DNA of 64,000 nt from Charina bottae (Eukaryota; Chordata; Lepidosauria; Squamata; Charinaidae): NCBI GenBank assembly GCA_023362775.1, contig JALMGJ010000008.1, forward strand, positions 20,374,501 to 20,438,500, written 5' to 3'. This document shows positions 34,560 through 46,939 of this stretch, piece after piece (position 1 is the first letter of the stretch; the number at the start of each line of letters is the position of its first letter). The translations under genes were made by a program, and so were the position numbers. Below the pieces are notes generated by a model, which ran no database searches, was not told the DNA's origin, and saw only the letters and a list, made by a program, of their open reading frames with translations.

Positions 34560-36300
34560 GCAATGTGCGGAAGTGGAAGAAGACAATAGAATAGGAAGGA
34601 CAAGAGACCTCTTCCAGAAAATTAGAAACATCGGAGGTAAATTCCAGGCAAAAATGGGTATGATCAAAAACAAAGATGGTAAGGACCTAACAGAAGCAGA
34701 AGAGATCAAGAAAAGGTGGCAAGAATATACGGAAGATCTGTATAGGAAGGATAATAATATTGGAGATAGCTTTGACGGTGTGGTCAGTGAGTTAGAGCCA
34801 GACATCCTGAAGAGTGAGGTTGAATGGGCCTTAAGAAGCATTGCTAATAACAAGGCAGCAGGAGACGATGGTATCCCAGCTGAACTGTTTAAAATCTTGC
34901 AAGATGATGCTGTCAAGGTGATGCATGCCATATGCCAGCAAATTTGGAAAACACAAGAATGGCCATCAGATTGGAAAAAATCAACTTATATCCCCATACC
35001 AAAAAAGGGAAGCACTAAAGAATGTTCAAACTATCAAACAGTGGCACTTATTTCACATGCCAGTAAGGTAATGCTGAAGATCTTGCAAGGTAGACTCCAG
35101 CAATTCATGGAGCGAGAATTGCCAGATGTACAAGCTGGGTTTAGAAAAGGCAGAGGAACTAGAGACCAAATTGCCAATATCCGCTGGATAATGGAGAAAA
35201 CCAGGGAGTTTCAGAAAAACATCTATTTTTGTTTTATTGACTATTCTAAAGCCTTTGAATGTGTGGATCATAACAAATTGTGGCAAGTTCTTGGTGGTAT
35301 GGGGATACCAAGTCATCTTGTCTGCCTCCTGAGGAATCTGTATAACGACCAAGTAGCACAAGTAGTAAGAACAGAGCACGGAACAACGGACTGGTTTAAA
35401 ATTGGGAAAGGAGTACGGCAGGGCTGTATATTCTCACCCTACCTGTTCAACCTGTACGCAGAACACATCATGCGACGTGCTGGGCTTGAGGAATCCAAGG
35501 CTGGAGTTAAAATCGCTGGAAGAAACATTAACAATCTTAGATATGCAGATGATACCACTTTGATGGCTGAAAGCGAGGAGGAGTTGAGGAGCCTTATGAC
35601 GAAGGTGAAAGAAGAAAGTGCAAAAGCTGGGTTGCACTTAAACCTCAAAAAAACCAAGGTTATGGCAACCAGCTTGATTGATAACTGGCAAATAGAGGGA
35701 GAAAAAGTGGAGGCAGTGACAGACTTTGTATTTCTAGGTGCAAAGATTACTGCAGATGCTGACTGCAGCCAGGAAATCAGAAGACGTCTACTTCTTGGGA
35801 GGAGAGCAATGGCAAATCTTGATAAAATAGTTAAGAGCAGAGACATCACACTGACAACAAAGGTCCGCATAGTTAAAGCAATGGTATTCCCTGCAGTAAC
35901 CTATGGCTGTGAGAGCTGGACCATAAGGAAGGCTGAGCGAAGGAAGATAGATGCTTTTGAACTGTGGTGTTGGAGGAAAATTCTGAGAGTGCCTTGGTCT
36001 GCAAGACGGTCAAACCAGTCCATACTCCAGGAAATAAAGCCAGACTGCTCACTTGAGGGAATGATATTAAAGGCAAAACTGAAGTACTTTGGCCACATAA
36101 TGCGAAGACAGGATACCCTGGAGAAGAAGCTGATGCTAGGGAAAGTGGAAGGCAAAAGGAAGAGGGGCCGACCAAGGGCAAGATGGATGGATGATATTCT
36201 GGAGGTGACAGACTCAACCATGGGGGAGCTGGGGATGGTGACGGCCTACAGGAAGCTCTGGCGTGGGCTGGTCCATGAAGTCATGAAGAGTCGGAAGTGA
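34560..36300 (+). pseudogene. BovB reverse transcriptase frame
   Basis: The frame continues the BovB protein one base out of phase with the endonuclease. RT motifs in order: IPIPKKGS, QAGFRKGRGTRDQ, FIDYSKAFECVDHNK, GKGVRQGCIFSPYLFN, and the catalytic RYADDTTLMAE with YADD at 35542-35553. Downstream come FLGAKITADADCSQE, YGCESWTIRKAE, FELWCWRKILRVPW and RKRGRPRARWMDDI, the conserved RTE C terminus. No internal stop is seen. A single upstream frameshift is the only obvious defect. Confidence 0.88.
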
Positions 36301-36319
36301 CTGAATGAAAAAAGAACAA

Positions 36320-37170
36320 ACATCACGAGAAATACCGGGCTGGATGAATCACAAGCCGGAGTTAAGATTGCCGGGAGAAATATCAACAACCTCAAATATG
36401 CAGACGATACCACCGTAATGGCAGAAAGTGAAGATGAACTAAAGAGCCTCTTGATGAGGGTGAAAGAGGAGAGTGCAAAAGCTGGCTTGAAACTCAACAT
36501 TAAAAAGCTCAGATCACGGCATCTGGTCCCATCACTTCCTGGCAAATAGAAGGGGAAGAAATGGAAGCAGTGACAGATTTTATTTTCTTGGGCTCCAAGA
36601 TCACCACAGATGGTGACTGCAGCCATGAAATTAAAAGACGCTTGCTCCTTGGGAGGAAAGCTATGGCAAACCTAGACAGCATATTAAAAAGCAGAGACAT
36701 CACCTTGCCGACAAAGGTCCGTATAGTTAAAGCTATGGTTTTCCCAGTAGTAATGTATGGCTGTGAGAGTTGGACCATAAGGAAGGCTGAGCACCGAAGA
36801 ATTGATGCTTTCGAACTGTGGTGCTGGAGAAGACTCTTAAGAGTCCCTTGGACTGCAAGGAGGTAAAATCAGTCAACCCTAAAGGAAATCAACCCTGACT
36901 GCTCATTGGAAGGTAAGATACTGAAGCTGAAGCTCAAATACTTTGGCCACCTAATGCGAAGAGAGGACTCACTGGAAAAGACCCTGATGCTTGGAAAGAC
37001 TGAAGGCAAAAGGAGAAGGGGATGAGATAGTTAGATAGCATCACCGTTGTAATGAACATGAATTTGAGTAAACTCCGGGAGGCAGTGGAGGACAGGAAGG
37101 CCTGGCGTGCTATGGTCCATGAGGTCACGAAGAGTCGGACACGACTAAACGACTGAACAACAACAACAAA
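36320..37170 (+). mobile_element. Older BovB LINE, right part
   Basis: Sequence resumes exactly where the left part (to 33095) stopped: GLDESQAGVKIAGRNINN, YADDTTVMAESEDELKSLL. A frameshift near 36505-36535 is followed by FIFLGSKITTDGDCSHEIK and FELWCWRRLLRVPWTARR. The end is ggtcacgaagagtcggacac, gactaaacgactgaac plus (CAA)n. It carries more damage than the inserted copy and belongs to a different 3'-end subfamily. Confidence 0.88.
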
Positions 37171-40100
37171 AAATAAATGTGTTAAAACTTGGAAATGCTC
37201 GGGGATGCTGTAAAACATTCCATGCATGAACTATTCTGTACAGAGACCATGTAGTTTTAGTTGGAAAGTGTCTGAACCAAAAATGCACTTCAGGTATTTG
37301 ATTCGGGACACAAACAGAAATAGGATTGCTTGTTTTGGATACGGATTGAGATGTAAGTGGTCTCGGTAGTTACAGCAGGAGAGATTGAAGAGTAGCTTAG
37401 GCTCAGGGGTGGGGAGAGCTTGGATCTGCGTGGACGTATGGAGTAAACGAGCAGGATTTAAGCAGATTGCACAGAGGGAGCCATTCTGGATCTGGCCGAT
37501 CAGGGAGCAATTTATCAGGAAGAAATTGTTGCCAGTGACCATTTGACTCATCACTGGACTTGCGCTTCTACTGCTGATAAATATTCATTTGCCTGCCTGC
37601 CAACACAATCTAATCCAATCAAATCCAATGTTATTTTAGGGTCCCCCCCACTATTCTTTTGCTTTCAAATCAGCCCCCTTTTGAGTTCTAGTGTGGTGAA
37701 GTAATCTGTGTGTCTTAATCCCTTGGAATGAAGATACGTGGATAAGGGCGTTTCTGCACTTGATCTATTCTTCACAATGAATCTCTTAAGTACAGAGATT
37801 ACCATACTGTCCTTGGTTCTGTCCCTTATTATTTTCTTAGAAAAGTCCTTGAGTAACTCCAGAAAAACCTGTGCTCTGCAGGCAGAATAACCTTGGCAGT
37901 CTGAGTTCACACTGTAGTCATGCGGTGGCTGAAGCTTTGTGTTCTGAACAAGCATTTGTGGATGCCAGCTTGGTCACAGCTGATTATTCAACTGTGATTA
38001 TTGATTATTCTCCTTGTGGACAGAGCTCCCGGTTGCAGGAGTCTTACCTACCATGCCATTGGCTGACTGCCTGAAAAGTAAGTATAATTTGTTTTTTGTA
38101 AAAAAAATCTTGTGGGGAAGCTGGATTTTATGATGGTGGGTTAATGTGTATCACTCTTAAAAGAAAAGTAGATGGAATGCTAGAGGTAACATCAAAGATG
38201 TGCATTTGTTCATGAGCATCCTCTGTGTGGCTTAAATTCACGCAAAAATGGTGTCAAATGAATTAGTACATGTTGGTTTGATTGCTGATTATTGGCTGCA
38301 TGTGCTGTGGGTTACTTGCCCTCCTTGTCCTCTGTGGGTACCTATAGTAATTTTGGTTGCTTGGCTCTTGGAGATTTCAACTGTGGTGTAGTCATTTATT
38401 CACTTTTCACTTTTACATTATTTTGTGCCTTTTATTTGTAGAGTCTTCAGAATGTATTTAAAAATGCAAAGGTTCTGTGCTGCTTGGCTTAGTAAGCTTA
38501 ACTGTGGGCATGTGTGCACTCTGCTCATGCTCTTACACACTGTTGATGCAGTCTATGATGCATTCTGCTGCAAAGACAAGTTTGAACTTACTCATTTTTT
38601 ACCTGTTTGTTGCAGTTCTTCTGATGATTGAACTTCTTTAACAGTTCAATTGTAAAAAGAAAAGATATTTTGCTGTGTGCATGACTCACAATAAACCTTC
38701 TGTTCTATTCCAAGTACTGATTATATAAATATAATTGATATTTAGAATATAAATGATGACAGCCAGGCAGAAAGGGATGTTTTGTGTTTCCTAGGCTAAG
38801 ATGCTTCTTGACAGTACTCTTTCCTCCCTGCCTTCTTATTCTATCTTATAGAAAGCAATTTTTTGCTGTTACTGTTATTTTTTTGCCAGCCAGCTGACAT
38901 AAATATGCAAGTGAAACTTTCAATAATAGTGTGGAGGAGACTAACTCCATCTTTCTGATTGTAAGACTAGGTTTAGGTGTAGACAACAGATTTAGAAGAG
39001 GTTATTTTAAAATATTTTTAAAGGAACCCCTTAATGAACTAAATGGAATTAATTTAATATTTTCTGCCAGGATGCCCCCCTGCCCTGAAGAAGGTAATTG
39101 ATTGAAAAGGTTGTGCCTTGTCTGAGAGATCAAAAACACAAAGCCAGCCTATCTCTCCTCACATTCCTTTCAATAATAATAGCAGTACCCTCTGGGCAAG
39201 TGATTGCTCTAAATTCCAGAAAGGCTAGGGATAAGGCTAGCAGATTTGGGCTGCAAAATCCAGATGAAAACTAGAAGAAAGGAAAAAGTTAATTTTCTGT
39301 ACCTCTACTGCCATCCAGATTTTTGCAGCCCAAAAAGCTTGGTCTGAATCCCATTTTCATATGGCTGAAAGAACTGAAACTATTTCAGCCTTTGTTTCTG
39401 CTGAAAGATGTAAAATACAAATAATTTGAGGCTTAGCTTCTGCTGAACTGTAGCTGGCCCCAAAATGGGTTGACAGAACTTCTGAAATTCACAACCCTAC
39501 TTACTATCAAGGCTAATGAGTTCCAAATTATCCTGAGTATTGTGTTAAAGTTGAATTTGGCACATATGTACAACTTCATGAATGCAAATAGATGATGAAC
39601 CACTTCATCTTTTTTTTTTACAAAAATCTGTCTTTTAGTTTTAGTAAAATAATATAAGTTCAACAAAATCCACAAACAATACAAAGAAAAAAAATGGAAC
39701 TATAGCAAAATAGTACTGTACATACTGTATGGGTGACCTTCAATACAATTATGCAAAAAAAAAGCTATAAGAGGGAGATTTACCTGGAAAAACTTTAACT
39801 TACATCCTTGCCATTCAGATTTTGAATAGCAATGGTACCTTATATGGAAGACTCAATCTAATATATGGGTGCTAAATAATTTTTGAGTTTATAGGTGATA
39901 ATAGTCACTTTGAAATATGTTTGGGAATGAACTAGTAAACAAATAGATTAAACAATGTCAGTATTAAATGTTTCAAAATGCACTGTGCAGATATAAGCCC
40001 AGGAAATAAACTGTGTAGCAACTGGAGTTTCTGAAAGCTTTTCAGTGATAGCCTAATATAGTGTGAATTGTGGTGATTATATCAAATCCTGATTCAATTG

Positions 40101-41141
40101 CCCATACTAGAAGACTTTAGGAATATATGTACAGTCCTCTGCAATACAGTGTACAGACAACATAATGAGCTCTCACAGACCAAATTATTTCAAAGCCAAA
40201 TCAATCTATGAAAATCTCCACATGATATTGGGATAGTTCAACTTCCAGCAAATGTGAAAATACACCAATGTTAAAAATGTGAAATATAGACTTTACTCCA
40301 AACTAGTTGTCAACTAAACAAGTAATACTATAGTTCCTTATTTGGGAACCTGGATCTGTCAGAACTACATTAAATAAAGCAGGGAGGTTCACGTAGGCCA
40401 AGAGTGCTAAATTATTATCAATAGCTTACATTCCTAAAGACATTGTCCCCAGGTATCACACTGGACACTGACTCTGCTGATGAAAAATACAAGTCATAGG
40501 GGAGATACTGCCGAAAGGAAATGGGGAGTGATTCATTGCCTCCGACCATACATCTCTTTTATACTCTTCCATTCCCTAGGTTTTCTATGTGCATCTGCCC
40601 TCTAACAGTCCAGCAATAATTTAAGTATCACTTTAAAAAGAACAATCTTGATTCCCATGTGTGGTATTAGAAAACTCCCTTATCTACCCCAAAAGCACTT
40701 CAAAAAAATAGAAGGACTACTTCAAACTCTAGTAATAAATGCCCAGTAGCATTTTCCTGATAAACTGGTAAATGTTGTAGCTATGTTCTAGATATTTCTT
40801 CTAATTTGTTTTATTTTCATAGAAAATAAATATTTGATAATAATATATAACCTTTTTTGTTTTTGCTCCTGGTAATAAAACCAATTCTAAACAGACTGAT
40901 TTATTTATAAATAAGTAAATAATGTGTTTATATTTCCTTGGATTAGATCTTAGAAGCTTGAAGCTTGAAGTGGGCTACAGACATATATCTTCAAGAATCC
41001 TCAAGGATTCGTGTTCTAATACAGTCAGATAGTGTTTCTACCTAGACAGTTATTTCAGAACAAAGACACATTTTTCCCATGACACATTTCCCATTCATAT
41101 TGAACATGCTCTCCATAACTGCTTTAAAACAAACGCACAAG
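37171..41141. other. NDNF intron 1, nothing recognised
   Basis: About 4 kb of mostly unique AT-rich sequence. Frames such as 37231-37554 and 37665-37955 on the minus strand have no recognisable domain or splice context. Confidence 0.5.
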
Positions 41142-41590
41142 TTAAATGCAGGTAGTCCTTGGTTAATGACAGCAATTGGGACCAGAATTTCCATTGCTAA
41201 GTGAAGTGGTCATAAAGCACAATGTCACATGACTGTGCCACTTAGCGACAGCAGTTCTGGCACTTCTGTTTGCAGTTGTTAAGTGAATCTCTCACCATCA
41301 TTAAGCACGACGTCATGTGGTCGCCATTTGCGACCTCCTGCCGGCTTCCCCATTTACTCTGCTTGTCGGAAGCCAGCAGTGAAGGTCACAAATGGTGATC
41401 ATGTGACTGCAGGATGCTGTGATGTCATAATTGTGATCTGGTCACTAAGAGCCAGGATCGTGATCAAGTTATCGCAGGGACACTGTGATGGCCAGAATTT
41501 TGAGGACTGGTTGTAAGTACCACTCGCACCATCATAACTTCCAACGATCACTGAACTAGTGGTTGTTAAACAAGGACCACCTGCAATTAA
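41142..41590. mobile_element. TTAA-flanked MITE (piggyBac-like), intact ends
   Basis: The left end TTAA|atgcaggtagtcc (41142) and the right end ggaccacctgcaa|TTAA (41587-41590) are inverted repeats flanked by the same TTAA. Inverted homology runs on inward (ttggttaatgac with gttgttaaacaa). The family is the common squamate repeat beginning caggtagtcct. TTAA target sites are characteristic of piggyBac transposons; that assignment is inferred. The 77- and 74-aa frames across it are by-products. Confidence 0.75.
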
Positions 41591-41728
41591 GAGCTGAGTC
41601 CCAAGTGTTACATGGAAGAGCATAGATTATAATTCTTTTTAAAGCAAAATAATTTCTAAGGTGATATGCATTGTTCAAACTCCACAGCTGATATTCAAGG
41701 CTTCATAGCTCTTGAACTCATAAATTGC

Positions 41729-41732
41729 ATAT

Positions 41733-41787
<55 letters not shown>

Positions 41788-41793
41788 CCCACC

Positions 41794-41836
<43 letters not shown>

Positions 41837-42031
41837 TTATAAATAACTCAAGGTGGCGAGCATACTCCTTCCTCCTCCTATTTTCCCCACAACAACAACC
41901 CTGTAAGGTGAGTTGGGCTGAGAGAGAGTGACTGGCCCAAGGTCACCCAGCCAGCTTTCATGCCTAAGGCAGAACTCACAGACTCCTGGTTTCTAGCCCA
42001 GCACCTTAACCACTAGACCAAACTGGCTCTC
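41729..42031 (-). mobile_element. MIR-like tRNA SINE, full length
   Basis: On the minus strand it runs from gagagccagtttggtctagt (right end, 42031) through gggtgaccttgggccag to aataaaggtggg, with (ATT)n at 41798-41836 and a long (ATTT)n tail at 41729-41786. Confidence 0.88.
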
Positions 42032-43485
42032 ACATATGAAAGTGGAACACAAGGCCCATAGTAATTTACAAGTGATTATCTAAAATATACTTGTGATGGT
42101 GTAAAATCCATTTGACAGATATGGAAGCTCCATGGTTCTATTCTCTGCTATCAGTAAGGGAGAATTAAAGGACTAAGAACATTTTACTTCTGGATCAAGG
42201 ATGACGACTCCCAGGTATGTCCAATATAAAGAAAGAAGAAACCATGTATATATGCCCAGATATTTTAAAAAAAACATTTTTAATTTTTAATTTTTTTCCA
42301 TTTATGTGTGTGTTTTCTAAGCGCATACTGTATATGGAACATTTTCTTTTATAGAGTTAGACATCATCCTATTTTAAGTGATCTGTCACTTAACAGTAAT
42401 TTTTCTGAGTATTAAGCCAAGTCCTGCTGCTAAGTTTAATATCCTCGAGTATGAGGTTGTTTAATGGAACAGTGCATAGTCCCCAAAGTCCAGTTTTAGC
42501 AATGTTACCACATTCACATAGTCCTCTTTGATTTCTTAAAGGTTACAGTTAAATTGCATCCTGCAGATTTATTATCAAATGGGTAACTCATGCAAAACTA
42601 AATACACTCAGATTTAAAAATAGGATTTGAGGGTTACAAAACATTCCCTGCTATGGTTAAAGAAATACAGCACACAAATGCCTGTGGCAAGCTGTTCTTT
42701 GAAATTATCCTCACTAAATTACAATCATGCACTTTCAACTCTCTGTAATTAAACATTTAGTTTTATTTATTCCAGATGTATTTGCTTCAAATAAATCCAG
42801 CCCTTTTGTTGTAGTAGTAGATCTTTTACAGCTCTCAAGGACTTACAAATTGACAGAAAATAAATTGAATTGTTTCCTTTGGTTTAGTTTGCAGTATGTC
42901 CACTGACAACTGCTCTTTATGCTGTTTTGGAAAAGGATACGCATCATGATTCTTTCGGGGCCTTTTAGAAACTACTGGTTTCTTTTAAAGCAGCCTAATG
43001 AATCTGAAAAGGAAATACAGTCAAGCCACATTACTGAAAATGATCCATATTTTAATTCCTAGTTTTGAGGAAATATTTACATGCATTGCAAATTATCCCT
43101 TTTAAAAAATCTGGAGGAAACCTAAAAAGCAGTTTCCTAAAATTCACCATAAAAAGGATTGGGTTAACGTCTTATGTAAATATATTTGAAGTTATGACAT
43201 ACTACTATCTAAACTAGACTGTTTTGAGACTGAGCAATTTATGTCTGTACCTCTAGTTAAAATGCTCTTATTATTAAGCTTTAGATGGTCCTATTGATAT
43301 GACAGAGATATACTATATAACATCATGCACAACATGGATAATATAGACATATATTCTTGTTTCTTCCTCACATTGTAAGAATTCCAGGTCTCACATTGAA
43401 ACTACAGTATTTGCAGGGAGGTACTTGACTGAGAGAAGGAAAATACTTTTCTTTGCACAGCTGACTGTATAATTAGCTACCTGCA
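42032..43485. other. NDNF intron 1, nothing recognised
   Basis: AT-rich sequence with no supportable features. Confidence 0.5.
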
Positions 43486-43489
43486 GATG

Positions 43490-43715
43490 TGTTAATGGCA
43501 ACCAATTTGGATAGTTTTAAAAAGGGACTGGACAGTTTCGCAGAAAATCAAGCTATCATATGTTACTGATATCAAGAGTTATTTACTACTTACTGAATAA
43601 TGGTTAATATGCCTTAAAGAATGGTTCCTGGAAACTACAGTGCAGGGAAACTTTCCAGATGGATCAAGTAGTGTAATAGAATGCTGAACTAGATGGCTCT
43701 ATGGCCTGGTGTTTC
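43490..43715 (+). mobile_element. Possible old CR1-like 3' end
   Basis: The texts aaaaagggactggacag, agaatgctgaactagatggc and tctatggcctggtg resemble the '...gactagatgggcctttggcctgat' end of a CR1-type LINE. It is decayed, with no tail repeat. Confidence 0.4.
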
Positions 43716-44380
43716 AATAAACTCAAAATCTTTTATTTTTGTTTGTTACTGTGTTTACTTTTCGTTCTGTGGGATACTTAGCAAACCCTTCAGATTCATA
43801 TTAATATATATAAAAATCTGGATATTATCTGTGAGTCACTGCTTTATTAGCATGTTTGTGTATGTACATGCTTATTCAAAAGCATACTCTTGCTTGATGT
43901 ATATCTTGCCTAAATTTTCAAACAAAATATTAATGGCTATCTTCTGTTTGCTTTATTATTTATATTTTATCTTTAATCCTTTTCTGTAAATTGGTTAGGT
44001 TGTTTTATTAGAAATTCTTAAATGCAACAATGAGATTTCTTTCTTTTAGATTTTAATAGGAAATGCACAGTTCTTTACTTGAGCTAATCAGGATGAAAAG
44101 AGTAAGCTTTGTGTCTTATTCAATTTTCCTAAACTATTCTGTTTATTCAAATGCTGTGGACCAGAACTGCAGTGTGTAACCAGACATTCAAATTCATGTT
44201 CATATGTATATTATGAGATGATAGTGACTGGAAAGTAATCATGGTTCAGAAAGAGAAGAATAAAAGAGGAGGAAAAAAAGGCCATTAGAGGGCAGATTTG
44301 TAATCCTAAAAAGTAAAATGTGCATTAGCTGTTTCATTTTAGATTGTTTGCTTTGTCTTCTTTTAAAATATGAGATTAAA

Positions 44381-44383
<3 letters not shown>

Positions 44384-44411
<28 letters not shown>

Positions 44412-44413
44412 GA
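44384..44413. repeat. (CA)n microsatellite
   Basis: Run of CA dinucleotides preceded by ATAC units. Confidence 0.95.
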
Positions 44414-44435
44414 TATTTACAGACATACAGAAATA

Positions 44436-44578
44436 CAGAGGGTGCTCCATCACTGAAGGCTTTCAAGAAAAGAGTGGACAGCCATGTGTTCAGAATGATA
44501 TGAGGGTTCCTTTATTGGGCAGGGGGTTTGACTAGAAGACCTCCAAGGTCCCTCCCAACCCTATGATTCCATGATTCA
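44436..44578 (+). mobile_element. CR1 LINE 3' end
   Basis: The text ggctttcaagaaaagagtgg, then gggggtttgactagaagacc and tccaaggtccctcccaaccc, then a short 8-bp-type repeat of atgattcc/atgattca, is the characteristic amniote CR1 terminus. It is strongly 5' truncated, as usual for CR1. Confidence 0.85.
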
Positions 44579-45003
44579 TTATTTTATTAACTAATTAATT
44601 AAATGTGTAGAACTAAGTTCAATATGGATTCTTAAGAAATAATTAGAAATCTCTATAAAACTCAGAACATTATATTAATGTTGATATCGCTACTGTTTGT
44701 CATTGTTCCAAGGATAAATGCACATAATCATGTAAGGGGGAAAAAAGGGGAAAAAAACAACAATAACAACAAAATTGATATAATAATTCTAAATTCCCTC
44801 CCATAATTTTAAGTTCCCTTCCATTGTACCCAACTGATATTTGAATTAACATATTTATAAACACTGAAATTGTTTCTAACTACTGTCTTTACATCAATTA
44901 TTTCTCCCTTAAATCAGTACTCTAAATATATGAATTTGCCTTGCAAATTTAGTCAAACGTCCATTCTGGATGCATACTGTTAATTTTGCAAATGCTCTGT
45001 ATT

Positions 45004-45137
45004 CCGCGTGCATCATGCCGGCCACATGACCGTGGAAGCGTCTTCGGACAACACTGGCTCTTCGGCTAACAAACGGAGATGAGCCCCTAGAGTCGGACAT
45101 GACTGCACAAATGTGTGGGGGGAACCTTTACCTACCT
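45004..45137 (+). mobile_element. Sauria SINE, 5'-truncated
   Basis: The body ccacatgaccgtggaagcg, ttcggctaacaaacggagat, agagtcggacatgactgcac and tail ggaacctttaccta match the 3' half of the full-length Sauria SINE at 8439. The tRNA head is missing. Confidence 0.88.
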
Positions 45138-46654
45138 TATGAGTTGTAACATAAATTTAGCTTTACGTTTTAGCTTTATGTTGTAACAATTAGCTTGCTT
45201 GATCAGGATACCAAGTGTTTTGATTTGTGATCACTGTTTCCATTTTCCCCCCACCTTTCTTGCTGTTTTTGAGCTTACATTAAAGAATACAACATAATAA
45301 TCATCTATACGTACATACCCATTATGCTTTCCCTTTTGGGGTAAGCAACATTATGTGGAATACAGAAAAAAGTAAGAAATAGTAAGCAAAATAATTTAAA
45401 GGGGAAAGATAAAAGAAAAGGATAAATATAGTTTAAACATTACCTATACCTTTCAATGCCTTTCCATCCTTGCACATCATCTTTGCTTCCACCATAAGCA
45501 TACATTGATCTATACATTGCCTTCTGTTCTTTAAACTTCTTAACTCTGTGTCTTTCTCCAACTTTGCTTTCCTCTCAACTCATTTACTCTTCCATATATT
45601 TGTTCTGCAGCTTCCCCCCCACCCAAAGTATATGGTATCTATATCTGCAATTCCGTAGCTGGGTAGAGAGCAAGTTTAAATGCAACTTTAAAAATAGTGT
45701 TATTCACAGAAGTACTGTTGTGTATGGGTGCTGTGAAAAACAGTGCTGAAAACAAAAAAGCAACTATGGATTTCTGTCTGTTAAACTCTTTTCTTATGTG
45801 TGACGTGAAAGGAGAATGTGAAGAAAATTCTGAAAATTAGTTTCATCTTCATAATTACACTTGCTATTAAGAGTTTTAATGTTGTTGTATCAGGCTACAT
45901 ATAACTTGGTAGTCTAGGGAAAGCTGAATCATTAAAAATCATAAAAGTATTTTGGAGAAAAAATTAGAATACAGAGGATCAAGACTTTGAAAAAGTCTCT
46001 ACCACAAGGATATGCTGGTTGTGAATTGAGAATAATTTAATTTCTGGAATTCCTTAACCCTATCCCATTTACTTTATTAAATCTTGCTAAAGAAACTCTG
46101 TGAGGAGCATACTTGGAAAAAAATAGCTTTCAGTTTAGGCAGCATCCAGAGAGCCTGATAATTATGAATTAGTATATTACAGTATTTCTGATAAAGAAGA
46201 GAATGATGGAACTAGGTGGAAAGGAATTCTAGAGACTAAAAGCCATCATTGACTAAACTCATTAATGTTGAATTAGAGACATCTTCAAAGTTTTGAATGT
46301 GTGGGCAGGGTCATATAAAAGCAAGAGATTCTTTAAATATCCTGGATGCAAAGCAGAATATTTACATAGAGTTAGTGTTACATAAGGTTTTAAATATTAT
46401 GGGCAGCACTTTTATATGTATAGAAGGCAGATCCACATATAATATCTGGGACTGAGTCCTCTTGAACTTGGTGCATACTTCTGATTAGACATGATTAGAC
46501 ATGCATAAGATTGTGCTGTAGAAGTATTCCTAACAGAATAAGCTAAATACATTTATATGCTGTATGTCTATGAAGGTTCTCAGTCATCCAGGTGGAATTG
46601 TCTGTAGCTTGAATCATGTCAACTGGATTTCTATTTTCTCAGTGGAAACGTTTT

Positions 46655-46680
46655 GCTCCTTATCCAAGGAGCTTCTTCAG
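46655..46680 (-). ncRNA. Hammerhead-like motif, left Penelope arm
   Basis: On the minus strand CTGAAGA (46680-46674) precedes a 7-bp perfect stem (gctcctt with aaggagc, tetraloop ggat) and then AAAAC. The layout matches the hammerhead core CUGANGA-stem II-GAAA, except that the G of GAAA is A. Penelope-like elements are known to carry hammerhead motifs. Activity is not expected with this change. Confidence 0.45.
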
Positions 46681-46939
46681 TCTGAGCAAAGTTGGTAAGG
46701 GAATCCTAAATATGCTTCTAGGTAGCTGTGTGACCTTACACCTGGGGTCATGGTTATATTGAGATGTATTTTAAGTCCTTTTATTATCTAAAGGAGGATT
46801 GTTAAGATCACCATGCTCAAGATCACCACCATCAACATTAATGTCCTCAAATGAGTGTCCTTTTTGTTGGTGGGTTTGAAATATACAGGTATGCTGCAGT
46901 GGATGGTGGGAGCAGCACAAACTAGGAGTCATCAGGACA

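Larger units (their letters stand above)
33096..36319 (+). mobile_element. Near-full-length BovB (RTE) LINE, nested
   Basis: About 3.2 kb, the usual size of a complete BovB. It begins with a 5' UTR (33096 to about 33433), then an apurinic endonuclease frame (to 34555), an RT frame (to 36300) and a short 3' end, gtcggaagtgactgaatg plus A-rich tail. It interrupts an older BovB, and acatca on both sides (33090-33095 and 36320-36325) is the probable target duplication. Endonuclease and RT frames are each open throughout but lie in different frames, broken by one frameshift near 34545-34565. BovB is known for patchy, horizontally transferred distribution between squamates and other animals. Confidence 0.92.

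Noticed and set aside
44318..44503. Small ORF across the CA repeat and CR1 tail
   Set aside because: Made of microsatellite (THTHTH) and CR1 3' noncoding sequence.
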